Assembly: GCF_035013165.1 (NCBI RefSeq)
Contig: NZ_JAYGJQ010000002.1
Location: 682,001 to 746,000 of the forward strand
Direction of reading: 5' to 3'
DNA length: 64,000 bases
Source of the DNA: Bacteriovorax sp. PP10
GTDB taxonomy: Bacteria; Bdellovibrionota; Bacteriovoracia; Bacteriovoracales; Bacteriovoracaceae
Part shown: positions 44,832 through 54,029 of the stretch, one piece after another
Layout of the letters: each line of letters begins with the position of its first letter
Numbering within the stretch: position 1 is the stretch's first letter
Translations under genes and position numbers: made by a program
The notes under the pieces: model-generated
Told to the model about the DNA's origin: nothing
The model's database searches: none
What the model saw: only the letters and a program-made list of their open reading frames with translations

Positions 44832-45923
44832 TTATCGCTCCAAAACCTTAAACGTTCTCGATGGTGCTTGATCAACTTTAACTACATTAAAATAAAGACG
44901 TGAGATCTCAGCTCCTGAACTTGTCTCAACAAGAATTTTCCATTCTCCAGCATCAAAATTAGATTTAAATGTAAAGGCCCTAAATCCTTCTTCGCGGCCG
45001 CCTCTAATCGCAACTGGAACCTTATCCATATTTTCCCAATCGCCCTTATTATTCTTTCTAAACCAGTGAACGATAACTTTATCTGAAATTCTCCCTGGAG
45101 AAAAAATTTGTGAATAAAAATAAATTTTATCACCTGGCTCAGCGTGGAAAGTTGTTTTACCAAAATCCCAAAAACTATTTTCATCCATTTCAGCATACAG
45201 ATAATAATGAGAATCTCTCTTCTCCAGCTTATGATAAATACCCTGTTCCTTTACACTTAGGGGAACAGGTGGAATCAAGCCTAGAAAAAAGAAGCTTGTA
45301 AAAATAATCACTACTGTAACAACTGGAGCAAAGATCGCATGAAAGAGTAAGCCGGGCTCTGTTACTAAATTTCGTAATGATCTTAATTGCACAAATAAAA
45401 TTGCAAGAGTACTCAAAACAGAAAAACAAAAGGGCACTAATCCAATGAATCCGAAGATAAGTGGATAAACAATAGAGAAGAACGAGAATAGGCAAATTGA
45501 ATAGAGGCCGACTTTCAAGTTAACTTTTGTTGATTTTTTTACAAAGGGCAGCTCGTTCATGAAAATCATGAGGATCATTAAGAAGAGAAAAGCTGCACTA
45601 CTGAATATTGAGGCACTTTTTATATAGAATAGGGAATAGACATTAAGCAAAGTTCCTAGGCAGAAATGAAGGGCAAAGTTTTGGTAGGGCCAAATCTTCA
45701 CAGCAAAATTTGAAGGGTGCCATTTCTCTAGCCTGAAAAGCAATTCATAATGAATAAGCATGGCGATAATAAATAAGTATAAAGCTTGTTGAAGTATGAC
45801 TAGAGGCTCATCTGGGAAGGCAACCATCCAGGCGTCAAAAACAAATCCACATATAAAAAATGTGATATCAAGTTTAGCTTCGTTTTTCTTTCTAAATTCT
45901 GAGAATTGTTCTGTCCATTTCAT
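44832..45923 (-). CDS. DUF2914 domain membrane protein
   Basis: 363 residues. About seven membrane helices (residues 18-230) are followed by an extracytoplasmic beta domain with VIVHWFRKNNKGDWENM and FKSNFDAGEWKILVETSSG, the DUF2914 signature, ending VLER. Function unknown; such proteins occur in envelope contexts. 44679-44831 upstream of its end holds nothing else. Confidence 0.82.
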   Translation of the reverse strand: MKWTEQFSEFRKKNEAKLDITFFICGFVFDAWMVAFPDEPLVILQQALYLFIIAMLIHYELLFRLEKWHPSNFAVKIWPYQNFALHFCLGTLLNVYSLFYIKSASIFSSAAFLFLMILMIFMNELPFVKKSTKVNLKVGLYSICLFSFFSIVYPLIFGFIGLVPFCFSVLSTLAILFVQLRSLRNLVTEPGLLFHAIFAPVVTVVIIFTSFFFLGLIPPVPLSVKEQGIYHKLEKRDSHYYLYAEMDENSFWDFGKTTFHAEPGDKIYFYSQIFSPGRISDKVIVHWFRKNNKGDWENMDKVPVAIRGGREEGFRAFTFKSNFDAGEWKILVETSSGAEISRLYFNVVKVDQAPSRTFKVLER

Positions 45924-46085
45924 ATAGCTTATCTTTCAGGTGAAATGGCGGAAATACAACTTTTATTCACCTCATACCTCAAGTAAGTGAAAGAAATCAC
46001 ATTAGACAAACTATGTAATATTTATGTTTTCCAGCCCTTAAAACTCAATCCATGCTAAGTCTAAACCTCAAATTCGAGGTACACA

Positions 46086-47189
46086 ATGATCAAAACATTA
46101 AGCACAATCATAATCCTATCAATCTCATTTAACTCTCAAGCGAGTGAGAAGTTCGCAGGCATATATTTCGATTCATCACTCCCAGCTTCTCAGCTTAGAA
46201 CAATGAAAGACGATCTCACTTATCTTTACAAAAATCCTATAACTGACTTCGATCCTGAATTCCAAACAATGGCCGAACTTCCAAAAGTAGACGGTCCACA
46301 AATGTACAATTGGATCTACAACCGAGTGAAATACATCATCGGCCAGGATTACCAATTCTCAGGACGTAATTTAGTAAAAAAAACTGGACACGTATTTCCT
46401 GCAACTCCTCTTCCGCCTTCAATCAGCAATCGTGCAAATGCCCTGGCCGGCATTATCATCATGTCTAATACTGGAGCCGACCTTTATTTAACAGGTAAGC
46501 GAGATAATATTTTAAGCGGTATAAAGCTTGATGGTGATAGTGTATTTGCTCCTTCTCCAAGAGTTGGGATTTTACAAGTCGGTGAAGGTCTCTTCCTGGA
46601 AAGATTAGCGGTCAATAAAGATCAAAACTCAGAAGCGAATAAAATTAAAAGAATCGGAACTATTTTTCATGAGGCCCGTCATAGTGATGGTCATGCGAAC
46701 CACATTGGCTTTATCCATGATGAATGTCCTCCAGGGCACAATATGTCGGGATTTGAGGCATGTGACGGTTCGAGCAATGGATCTTATTCACTAGAGGCAG
46801 TTGCACTGAAGTCACTACTTCTGAATTGTTTAACATGCTCAAATGAAGATAAGACTAAATTGTCTGTGGACATTGCAGATTCATTCAATCGAGTGGTTCT
46901 TCGCACGCATGTTAAAACAGAAGCGCAACTAAAAGAGGAAATGGAGACTTACCAGAGGGTCATTGATTTCTATATCGGATATATTCCTCAAGTATCTAAA
47001 GAAGCAGCTGAGCCTTCTATTAAAGAGCTTAAGAGGCTGCAAGATTTGATGAAGGTGTGTGAGGCGCAGTTAAAGGAGCTTAAAACTCCATTAGTACCTA
47101 AAATATTAGATCCTAAACCTGAAGGACCATATGTTGAAGTTCCAGTTGAGACGTCATCTCAGCTCATGAACGCCTCAATTGCAAAATAA
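46086..47189 (+). CDS. Secreted HExxH protein
   Basis: 367 residues, signal peptide cut after SQA. IFHEARHSDGHANHIGFIH has a HEARH zinc motif followed by another two histidines, and CPPGHNMSGFEACDG with two cysteines comes next, then LLLNCLTC. The C-terminal part is helical and Pro-rich at the end. Protease activity is plausible but the family is not recognised. Its stop and the next start share one base (TAATG), so the two genes are coupled. Confidence 0.72.
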   Translation: MIKTLSTIIILSISFNSQASEKFAGIYFDSSLPASQLRTMKDDLTYLYKNPITDFDPEFQTMAELPKVDGPQMYNWIYNRVKYIIGQDYQFSGRNLVKKTGHVFPATPLPPSISNRANALAGIIIMSNTGADLYLTGKRDNILSGIKLDGDSVFAPSPRVGILQVGEGLFLERLAVNKDQNSEANKIKRIGTIFHEARHSDGHANHIGFIHDECPPGHNMSGFEACDGSSNGSYSLEAVALKSLLLNCLTCSNEDKTKLSVDIADSFNRVVLRTHVKTEAQLKEEMETYQRVIDFYIGYIPQVSKEAAEPSIKELKRLQDLMKVCEAQLKELKTPLVPKILDPKPEGPYVEVPVETSSQLMNASIAK

Positions 47190-47725
47190 TGAAAAAGCTT
47201 AGTATCGCAATTATAGTTTTGATCGGAGTGGCCCTTCTTTTATGGAAGGCTGCAACGACATCGAATGTTTCTAACGTTAGTGATAAATCTAATTCACAAG
47301 AGATGAGCACTTCAGTCGCACTTGATCGAAAGGATGAAGGCATTGTTAAAGAAAATAATAGTGATTCAGTAACTGAATTTTCCGATTATCAAAATAAACT
47401 TGAACGCGACTTTAAATCCCTGGCCACTGTTGATGATTTAAAAAGTCTTACGGCCAATGAAGTCCACCACACTCCTGAAGTACTAAAAAATGGGGGAGAT
47501 CTTATTGGAAAAATTCATGACGAAGCTGAATCTGATCCTGTAAAGCGAGTTGATGCTTTGAATTTCTTTAAGAGATGTGCGGAGGATGGGCAGATAGCGA
47601 CGGCCATTAGAGCTGTTTGTTTAAGCAAAGTTTATAAGCTTATACCGGAGTGGAAGCTTCCTGTTCCGTTGAGTGAAGAAAGGATTTCGCGTGAAGTATC
47701 AGAGCTTGCTATGAAGCTTCCTTAA
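47189..47725 (+). CDS. Membrane-anchored helical protein coupled to the HExxH protein
   Basis: 178 residues: one N-terminal membrane helix (about 4-22), a Ser/Asn/Asp-rich linker and a helical C-terminal domain with two cysteines (RCAEDG, AVCLSK). The coupling to the upstream gene suggests that it works with it, perhaps as an inhibitor or anchor; no family recognised. Confidence 0.68.
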   Translation: MKKLSIAIIVLIGVALLLWKAATTSNVSNVSDKSNSQEMSTSVALDRKDEGIVKENNSDSVTEFSDYQNKLERDFKSLATVDDLKSLTANEVHHTPEVLKNGGDLIGKIHDEAESDPVKRVDALNFFKRCAEDGQIATAIRAVCLSKVYKLIPEWKLPVPLSEERISREVSELAMKLP

Positions 47726-47729
47726 AAAG

Positions 47730-47762
47730 GTTCCAACACACTCAAAATAAGTGTGTTGGAAC
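47730..47762. terminator. Perfect inverted repeat, probable terminator (family A-like)
   Basis: GTTCCAACACACT and AGTGTGTTGGAAC, 13 perfect pairs with a 7-nt loop. Read from the minus strand it is followed by CTTTTT, so it can terminate the minus-strand hydrolase gene, and it may serve the plus-strand gene as well. Arms resemble family A. Confidence 0.8.
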
Positions 47763-47779
47763 ATGTACTAGATAACAAA

Positions 47780-48691
47780 TTAGTTCGCTTTATCTAAAAA
47801 AATTTCCAGCGCTTCAACAGTCGCAACTGGATTTTCTTCCATTAACCAGTGCCCAGTATTCTTAAGAGTGATCCCTTCTGCATGAGGTGCTACGATTTTC
47901 ATTGTAGCTGCAAGTGGCATTCCCATCGCTTTTTCACCACCAATAGACAGAACTGGCATTCTTAAAAGAGTTTTCGAAAGTTCTTTATTATCTTTTGCAT
48001 CCTGAGGGAAAGCTTTAAACCAATTCATTGCTGCTCTCATGTGTCCAGGAGCTGCGTATTGTTTTGCGAAGTAATTCTTTTTAGCATCAGGAAAGCTTGC
48101 AGGATTTGCTGAGAACGAAACCCATAAGTGATCGAGGTATTGTTTCTCACGGCCTTTCACTAAATTCTCTGCATTTTTTCCATAAAATCTAAAGTGCCAA
48201 ATGTCTGGGCTGTTGTAAATGTCATCTCCAGGTCCAACACCAGGTAGGAATGCATCCATTACAGTAAGTGTCTGAGTGCTCTCAGGGTATTTTGCAGCAA
48301 AAGCATAGGCAACCATAAGGCCGATGTCATGACCCACAATATGGGCTTTATTAATGTTGTAATGATCAAGCAATGTTTTTACATCTGCTGCCATTTCAAC
48401 TTTAGAGTATCCAGTTTCTGGCGCTTCACTTAATCCACCACCACGAAGATCGGGGACAATGATTTCGTATTTTGATGAAAGTGCTTTCATCACTGGTTCC
48501 CACATTAGGGCCGATTCACCCATTCCATGAAGAAGAACAACTGGCTTTCCTTGACCGCCTTTATAGACGTTCATTTTAAAACCGTTGATCTCAATTTTTT
48601 CCTGGCGAAACCCTTTTGGGATTTCAATCGCGTGAAGAGATAAGCTAGTTAAGCTAAGAGTTAGTAGGCTAGATAGTAGTAATGTTTTCAT
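47780..48691 (-). CDS. Secreted alpha/beta-hydrolase
   Basis: 303 residues with a signal peptide (cut after LHA) and GGAG before the start. VVLLHGMGESALMW is the oxyanion HG block, VPDLRGGGLSE follows, GHDIGLMVAYAFA holds a nucleophile Asp (GxDxG) in place of Ser, and GHW near the end is the catalytic His. An aspartate nucleophile is typical of haloalkane dehalogenases and epoxide hydrolases. Divergent from a LysR regulator, the usual set-up for regulation by it. Confidence 0.85.
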   Translation of the reverse strand: MKTLLLSSLLTLSLTSLSLHAIEIPKGFRQEKIEINGFKMNVYKGGQGKPVVLLHGMGESALMWEPVMKALSSKYEIIVPDLRGGGLSEAPETGYSKVEMAADVKTLLDHYNINKAHIVGHDIGLMVAYAFAAKYPESTQTLTVMDAFLPGVGPGDDIYNSPDIWHFRFYGKNAENLVKGREKQYLDHLWVSFSANPASFPDAKKNYFAKQYAAPGHMRAAMNWFKAFPQDAKDNKELSKTLLRMPVLSIGGEKAMGMPLAATMKIVAPHAEGITLKNTGHWLMEENPVATVEALEIFLDKAN

Positions 48692-48784
48692 ATAAGCTCC
48701 TTGATTGCTTGTTTGTTCCTAAAACTAGACTACGCCCCCTCAAAGTATTTGAGTATCCCCGAAAAGTGGTACATACTGTCCTTC

Positions 48785-49684
48785 ATGAAGGACAATAAAG
48801 GTCTGATTGACCTAACTCAAGAAGGTATCATTTTCTATCACGTGGCCCTGTTACATGGGTTTAGGGCGGCCGCTACCCATTTAGGATTATCTAAATCGAT
48901 GGTAAGTAGTAAGGTAGCCTCTCTAGAAGGGCGCCTTGGAAGGAAGTTGCTGTTTCGCTCTACTCGAGATGTAACATTAACTCCGGAAGGAGAGATCTAT
49001 TTTGAATCATGCCGAGTTTTATTTGCAGCTTCGCAAAAATTGCAACTGAGTGAAACGGGTATTCAATCAGGACTTGCTGGAAATTTTACAATTTCAGCAC
49101 CGACTGACTTTATGAGTCTAATGCTCATTCCGCTTTTGCATAAATTTCAACTGATGCATCCGAAGATTCGCTTCAATCTTGTATCTGCCGATCAAGTCAT
49201 GAATTTAGAAAAAAATAAAATTGATCTTGCGATTCGCGCAGGAGCAGATGGAGATAATCATTTATTCCGTACTCCTTTTATGAAAGTCAACCTGGGGCTT
49301 TATTGCAAACCCTCACTGCTTGTTGGAAAGAAATCAGAAAAAGACTATTTGGATCTTATTAAGAAAGAAGGTGTATTGGCATTTAGGCCTGGACGAGAAA
49401 GTTCATTTCAGTTAAATGGAAAAACTGAAAATGTTCAATTGCAAAGTAGATTTCAAGTTCATGATGTCTTATCGCTTAAGAGTTTAGTTATGGCGGGATC
49501 AGGGATTGGAATTTTGCCTGAATTCTCTATTACGAATGAAGTTCAATCAGGAGAACTAGTTCAAATTCTACCTAAGGCACAATTTAAAGTTATTCCTTTT
49601 GTTTTCTTATCTGGTTCTAAAAGAAAAGAAGATGAGAGACTAAACAGTGTTATTGAGTTTTTAATTCAAGAAGTAACAAAATAA
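48785..49684 (+). CDS. LysR-family transcriptional regulator
   Basis: 299 residues from ATG 48785; the upstream in-frame start at 48701 would add 28 residues before the usual helix-turn-helix. The HTH is ALLHGFRAAATHLGLSKSMVSSKVASLEGRLG with LLFRSTRDVTLTPEG, and an inducer-binding domain fills the rest. It probably controls the divergent alpha/beta-hydrolase gene 93 bp away. The ligand is unknown. Confidence 0.88.
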   Translation: MKDNKGLIDLTQEGIIFYHVALLHGFRAAATHLGLSKSMVSSKVASLEGRLGRKLLFRSTRDVTLTPEGEIYFESCRVLFAASQKLQLSETGIQSGLAGNFTISAPTDFMSLMLIPLLHKFQLMHPKIRFNLVSADQVMNLEKNKIDLAIRAGADGDNHLFRTPFMKVNLGLYCKPSLLVGKKSEKDYLDLIKKEGVLAFRPGRESSFQLNGKTENVQLQSRFQVHDVLSLKSLVMAGSGIGILPEFSITNEVQSGELVQILPKAQFKVIPFVFLSGSKRKEDERLNSVIEFLIQEVTK

Positions 49685-49734
49685 GTCCTGTTAACGATTT
49701 ACAGGAGACAAATATGGAATTGAATTTGCTACTT

Positions 49735-50664
49735 CTACAAACGATTAAACCAGATAGCTTCATTATCGTGATGAGCGACTAATTTTAAAGTCTCACCTTT
49801 AGTAAGGTTCATAGGTTTCGGTAACAGCTGTACGGCCTGCTTCCAGCAAGACAATTGCGGAAGGTAAGGAGCTGTACTAATGATTGTATCTTTATCAAGC
49901 TGCAACTCATACCAGTAAACAACTGCATGACAAAGACCTGACTCAGTTACTTCAAACGTAATCTCAACAGATTCATCTTTAGTATCTTTTAGAAAATCAA
50001 ATTCAAAGATAGAAGCAATCTTACTTAGGGCCTTATGCTCCGACTTCTCAATATGGTATCCACTATATTCGTAAGATGAGAATTGATTAAAAGCGGACAA
50101 ATCAAACCCTGATATTGTTTCCACACGATGATTCTTATAAATCTCACTCGATTCAATGCACATCGCATATACACGAGCACCACAAGGGATTAGCTGCGCA
50201 TTCGGTTTCAATAAATGTTTTCTCGCATGCTCAATGGCCACAAGTGCATGCTCACCCAACAGACCATTATCAAATATCTCAGTAACTAAAATATCAGCAC
50301 GCTCTGGAAAATCAGTTCCAGGAACAAGGGTTGTCGAAAGTTTATTAATAACCTGGATCTTATCTGCAAACCCATTGCGAGCTGTGATAATTTTAGCTTT
50401 CTCTGCAACCATCTCTACAAAGTCACATGTCGTGATGTGTGAAGCCCCATGACGAGCGGCCATCATCGAAAGCAATCCAGACCCTGACCCAATATCAAGA
50501 ACAGTTCCACCATTCTTCAAAGCGGCCTTAAGCGCCTTCTCATAAGCATCATTACGAACATTGTCGTTCATCATGGGAAAATGCCATGGAACAAGCTCTG
50601 ATGTTATGGCTACGTCGCCTGCAGCTATTTCTTCTGGAGTAAGTTCATCGATTAAATTGTTCAT
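49735..50664 (-). CDS. PRMT-like class I methyltransferase
   Basis: 309 residues. Motif I VLDIGSGSGLLSM (about 56-68), the post-I acidic residue in CDFVEM, the double-E-like loop TEIFDNGLLGE with its two glutamates, and SCWKQAVQLL in the last third all resemble protein arginine methyltransferase 7. The PRMT THW loop is represented by CWKQ. Protein or small-molecule N-methylation is plausible. Rare in bacteria; the substrate is unknown. No operon partner. Confidence 0.75.
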   Translation of the reverse strand: MNNLIDELTPEEIAAGDVAITSELVPWHFPMMNDNVRNDAYEKALKAALKNGGTVLDIGSGSGLLSMMAARHGASHITTCDFVEMVAEKAKIITARNGFADKIQVINKLSTTLVPGTDFPERADILVTEIFDNGLLGEHALVAIEHARKHLLKPNAQLIPCGARVYAMCIESSEIYKNHRVETISGFDLSAFNQFSSYEYSGYHIEKSEHKALSKIASIFEFDFLKDTKDESVEITFEVTESGLCHAVVYWYELQLDKDTIISTAPYLPQLSCWKQAVQLLPKPMNLTKGETLKLVAHHDNEAIWFNRL

Positions 50665-50850
50665 GATAGGGGCCTTATTGTTGGTTTAACATCACGATAC
50701 TTATCTGGTCACTTGAAGTCCAAAAAAAAAGGGCTTAGTTCATTAGATAACTATATCAATATTTCACTTGCCCCTTGTCTCGCATCTAAATATTTTATAT
50801 TGTTATTAGCTATGGGTATTTTTCCAGGCCCAAGCCAGGATAACAATTAG

Positions 50851-51585
50851 ATGTTAAGAAATTTATTAGTTCTTACTGCTTTATTATTTTCATTCCAAAC
50901 ACTGGCCGTTGAAACGTGGAAAATAGCTTCTCTTGATTGGAAGCCCTACACGGGGGAGTCTCTCCCTGAGGGTGGTATTGGTATCGTCATACTTCGCGCG
51001 GCACTTAGAGCTGAAGGAATCGACCTTGTTGTAGAGTTTTATCCATGGACTCGCGCAATCCAAAAGGCCAGGGACCCGGCCTACGCTGGCCTTTATCCAG
51101 CATGGGATGAAGAGATTCTGGCCGGTTTTCTTAAATCACCGGTACTATTTAAATCTCCAGTTGGTTTTGTCGAACCAAGAAGCAGACCACTTGTTTGGAC
51201 CAAACTAGAGGATTTGAAAGGTAAGACAATTGGAGTCGTGCAAGATTACGGGAACACTCTTGAGTTTATGGCACTGATAAAAAGCGGTGTGATTAAAACT
51301 GAAGTTGTTGTTTCTGATCTCTTTAATGTCAGAAAAGTTGCAGCAGGAAGAATTGATGGAGCATTTATTGATTTAAATAATCTTAGCTATCTTTTAAAAA
51401 ACGATGCAAAAGATGTTGCTCACAAGGTACAGGCAAATCGCAAGGTGATTGATACAAAGGATTTGCTTTTGGCAATCAACGCTAAATTTAAAAATAAAAA
51501 TGCATTCAGTATTTTACAAAGAGGTATCTCAAAAATACATCCTGATAAAATCATCAACGATTATAAGAAAAAATACATGAAATAA
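50851..51585 (+). CDS. Periplasmic solute-binding protein (SBP_bac_3-like)
   Basis: 244 residues with a signal peptide (cut after TLA). WKIASLDWKPYTGESL, then GGIGIVILRAAL, IGVVQDYGN and AAGRIDGAFID follow the layout of amino-acid-type binding proteins of family 3. No permease or ATPase gene is near, so it may be an orphan sensor-type binding protein. Confidence 0.82.
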   Translation: MLRNLLVLTALLFSFQTLAVETWKIASLDWKPYTGESLPEGGIGIVILRAALRAEGIDLVVEFYPWTRAIQKARDPAYAGLYPAWDEEILAGFLKSPVLFKSPVGFVEPRSRPLVWTKLEDLKGKTIGVVQDYGNTLEFMALIKSGVIKTEVVVSDLFNVRKVAAGRIDGAFIDLNNLSYLLKNDAKDVAHKVQANRKVIDTKDLLLAINAKFKNKNAFSILQRGISKIHPDKIINDYKKKYMK

Positions 51586-51697
51586 AGTGGCATGACTTCT
51601 GATGTAAAAGTTGATCGATTAAATTTTTCATAAGTAATTCAAACATATTTAAGAGCCCTTGGCTGTTCTAAGTTTGAGGGTTAAGCTAAAACCAGGT

Positions 51698-52189
51698 ATG
51701 AAATTATTTTTATATATCATCATTTCTATTTTTTTTATCCCAAATGCTTTTAGCTTTGATCTGTCGTCTTTTGTGATGATTGGTTATGGCTCATATGAAA
51801 AGAAAGCAGGTGCTGAAATAAGTCTGGGTCTGCAACTGAGGCCATATGAATCGCTTAAAATAGAAATTTTACCTCTAACAGGAATTTTTAAACGTAAAGA
51901 TGACCCTCGTTACTCGAGAGAAAAGGACGACGATAATAAGAGAGTCTGTAAAGACAAATCAACTGGAGAAGTTGTTGACACAAAATACTGTGGCGTGAAT
52001 TTTACATATGCATTTGAGTCCTCTGTTAAATATCAACTTTCCGAAAAACTTGATATTGGTGCAGGGACTAGAATTGCAGACAGAACTTTAGTTTATGGTG
52101 TTGCTGTTTTTAGATTTACTCCTAGTTTTGGTCTCGAAGGTAAAGTGGGTGATAATTATAACAGTTTATTATTCAGAGTTGATTTCTAG
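51698..52189 (+). CDS. Small outer-membrane-barrel-like secreted protein
   Basis: 163 residues from ATG 51698 that gives MKLFLYIIISIFFIPNAFS as signal peptide; the 51659 start would delay it. Alternating beta strands and a terminal RVDF suggest a small barrel protein. Two cysteines (KRVCKDK, TKYCGV) may form a disulfide in a loop. The family A half repeat (GCTCCAGCACACTTGTCT) begins at its stop. Confidence 0.65.
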   Translation: MKLFLYIIISIFFIPNAFSFDLSSFVMIGYGSYEKKAGAEISLGLQLRPYESLKIEILPLTGIFKRKDDPRYSREKDDDNKRVCKDKSTGEVVDTKYCGVNFTYAFESSVKYQLSEKLDIGAGTRIADRTLVYGVAVFRFTPSFGLEGKVGDNYNSLLFRVDF

Positions 52190-52254
52190 CTCCAGCACAC
52201 TTGTCTAATGCACTTTGAAACAAATGGCTTTGCAGATACCTAGCGCATAAATCT

Positions 52255-52842
52255 TTACTTATTTTTTGGAATATTATTCAAATCTGTTTTGCTTACAATT
52301 ATTCCTTTTGATGGGAATGGAAATACTTTTTCTTGGTTTTCAAAGTTTACCGTCAATACTGCATAGAAATCAAAAGTACTAGGCATGTTATTTGTTCTAC
52401 TGAAAAGTTTAAAAGTAGGATGCGATTCATTAAAGAAAACATACTTATAAGGGGAATCAGGTCTATTAATGCCAGTTTTAATTATTTTTTGAAGTTCAGT
52501 CTCATTTCCTTTGAATATTAAATCCCAATTTATTTTATCTGGATTTAAATAGTTTAAGTAGCTATATGGAGCCACAGTTTGATTAATTTCTCCTGAGCCT
52601 GAAATACCGACCTTATGATCAGTAAAATCATATCTATTAATAAATATAGGTTTTGGATTTCCATTATAAATTACAATATAATCATTAGAGGAAAACCTAA
52701 TGATTTTGATATTTTCATCCCAGTTTCTAGTTTTTAGATAATCTAGGAGACTATTAGGAACTGAGATCAAAACTGTAGTTGCAGTAATTAAAGATGCTAA
52801 TCCAATTACTACTATACTTAACGATTTAATTTTTTCTTTCAT
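52255..52842 (-). CDS. Membrane-anchored protein of unknown function
   Basis: 195 residues from the ATG at 52842 (GGAA upstream; a GTG at 52851 is weaker). One N-terminal membrane helix (about 8-28), then a beta-rich external domain with no recognisable motif and very few cysteines. No operon partner. The 52843-53167 gap beyond it holds a family A repeat and no gene that I trust. Confidence 0.62.
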   Translation of the reverse strand: MKEKIKSLSIVVIGLASLITATTVLISVPNSLLDYLKTRNWDENIKIIRFSSNDYIVIYNGNPKPIFINRYDFTDHKVGISGSGEINQTVAPYSYLNYLNPDKINWDLIFKGNETELQKIIKTGINRPDSPYKYVFFNESHPTFKLFSRTNNMPSTFDFYAVLTVNFENQEKVFPFPSKGIIVSKTDLNNIPKNK

Positions 52843-52939
52843 TATTTCCACTTTTCATTATTTTTTATTAAAAACATTACTAGCATGTATTCTAGGATTT
52901 CGGTAGTACGATAAAATGTTCTGCAGCTCCTCTACAAAT

Positions 52940-52992
52940 GGTGCCAGCAGACTTTTCTGGTTGTAGTTCAGCAAGAAAGATATGTTGGAACC
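52940..52992. repeat. Family A palindrome copy
   Basis: GGTGCCAGCAGACTTTTCTGG, a centre, then AAGAAAGATATGTTGGAACC as imperfect right arm. It lies between two divergent genes, so it is not a terminator for either in the usual sense. Confidence 0.6.
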
Positions 52993-53167
52993 AGGAAAAG
53001 AAAGAATCAGCAAAAGCCTATTGGACCCTCTTAGAGTCAAAATCAAAAAAAATCACACTAATAAATGCCAGTAACTCCCCAAAAGCAGAGAATCCTCTAG
53101 ACAGACATACCCTTTTTTCATAAAAACCCACTAAGCTAATTAATCCACTGATCCCTAGGTTAACGAC

Positions 53168-53977
53168 ATGTTATTTTCTAAGAATTTATATAAATTAAAA
53201 ATGATCGCTCTAACGTGTTTACTTCTATCAGGTTGTGTTCCAAATCAGGACAACACTAATCAAAATGTAAATCTAGTTACAGGCTATAACGTCTTCGGAC
53301 ATAACGATAAAGAACTTGTGACTTCAACAGAGCGACAATTCAAATTAGTTGGAAGATTGATTGCACCAGATGGAACTTATTGTACGGCGAGCCTAGTTTG
53401 GAAAAATCTTATTTTAACAGCGGCCCACTGTGTATTCAAAGACGGTGAATACTTAAAAGGTAAATATCAGTTTCTTCTTGGCGCATCTAATGGAACTTCA
53501 GTCGCTGAAAGTGGAGTCTCATATATTTGGTGGGGGACTTCAGATCAACAAGCAAATAGAAACCAGGATTGGGCCATTCTAAAACTTGAAAAACCACTAG
53601 GGGAGAAGTTTGGGTATTTTGGATGGAAGTCTTCTACAGAAGAGAACTTAGAAAATATTATGCAAGCTGGTTATGGAAGTCTATTTTATCAAGGTAAGAG
53701 CATGACTGGTGTGCAAGAGTGCAGCGCCAAAGCATTTCTTCCAGAGAAAGGATTCATCTATCATGATTGTGATACATCTACAGGTGATTCAGGATCGCCA
53801 TTATTTATCTGTGAGCAAAAAACATGCTTCATAGTTGCCCTACACGTTGCCGAACATCGTAACGGTGGGAATACGACCCTTGTACTGGATGAATACAACG
53901 ACAAAAATGCAAACATTGCGATCTACACACAAAGCTTTGCGGCCAAATTAAAAGAGTTACGAGACGCCAATCCATAG
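53168..53977 (+). CDS. Trypsin-like serine protease, lipoprotein
   Basis: 269 residues. Lipobox LLSGC (Cys22). The S1 catalytic triad is seen in order: LTAAHCVF (His), QDWAILKLE (Asp) and TGDSGSPLF (Ser); the AHC cysteine has likely partners in the CTASL segment. Four more cysteines near the Ser may pair (CDTSTGDSG, CEQKTC). A surface-anchored exported protease, fitting a predatory or secretion-rich lifestyle. Confidence 0.88.
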   Translation: MLFSKNLYKLKMIALTCLLLSGCVPNQDNTNQNVNLVTGYNVFGHNDKELVTSTERQFKLVGRLIAPDGTYCTASLVWKNLILTAAHCVFKDGEYLKGKYQFLLGASNGTSVAESGVSYIWWGTSDQQANRNQDWAILKLEKPLGEKFGYFGWKSSTEENLENIMQAGYGSLFYQGKSMTGVQECSAKAFLPEKGFIYHDCDTSTGDSGSPLFICEQKTCFIVALHVAEHRNGGNTTLVLDEYNDKNANIAIYTQSFAAKLKELRDANP

Positions 53978-54012
53978 GTGCCAGCAGACTTGTGGTAGCA
54001 ATAGAGCGTTAT
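53978..54012. repeat. Family A half copy upstream of the exonuclease gene
   Basis: GTGCCAGCAGACTTGTGGTA and then GCAATAGAGCGTTAT, identical over 35 bp to 56953-56987. It ends 17 bp before the exonuclease start. Confidence 0.7.
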
Positions 54013-54029
54013 TTTCAAAAGGATAAACA

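Noticed and set aside
52938-53123. A plus-strand frame of 61 codons.
   Set aside because: It runs through a family A repeat and has a random-looking composition.
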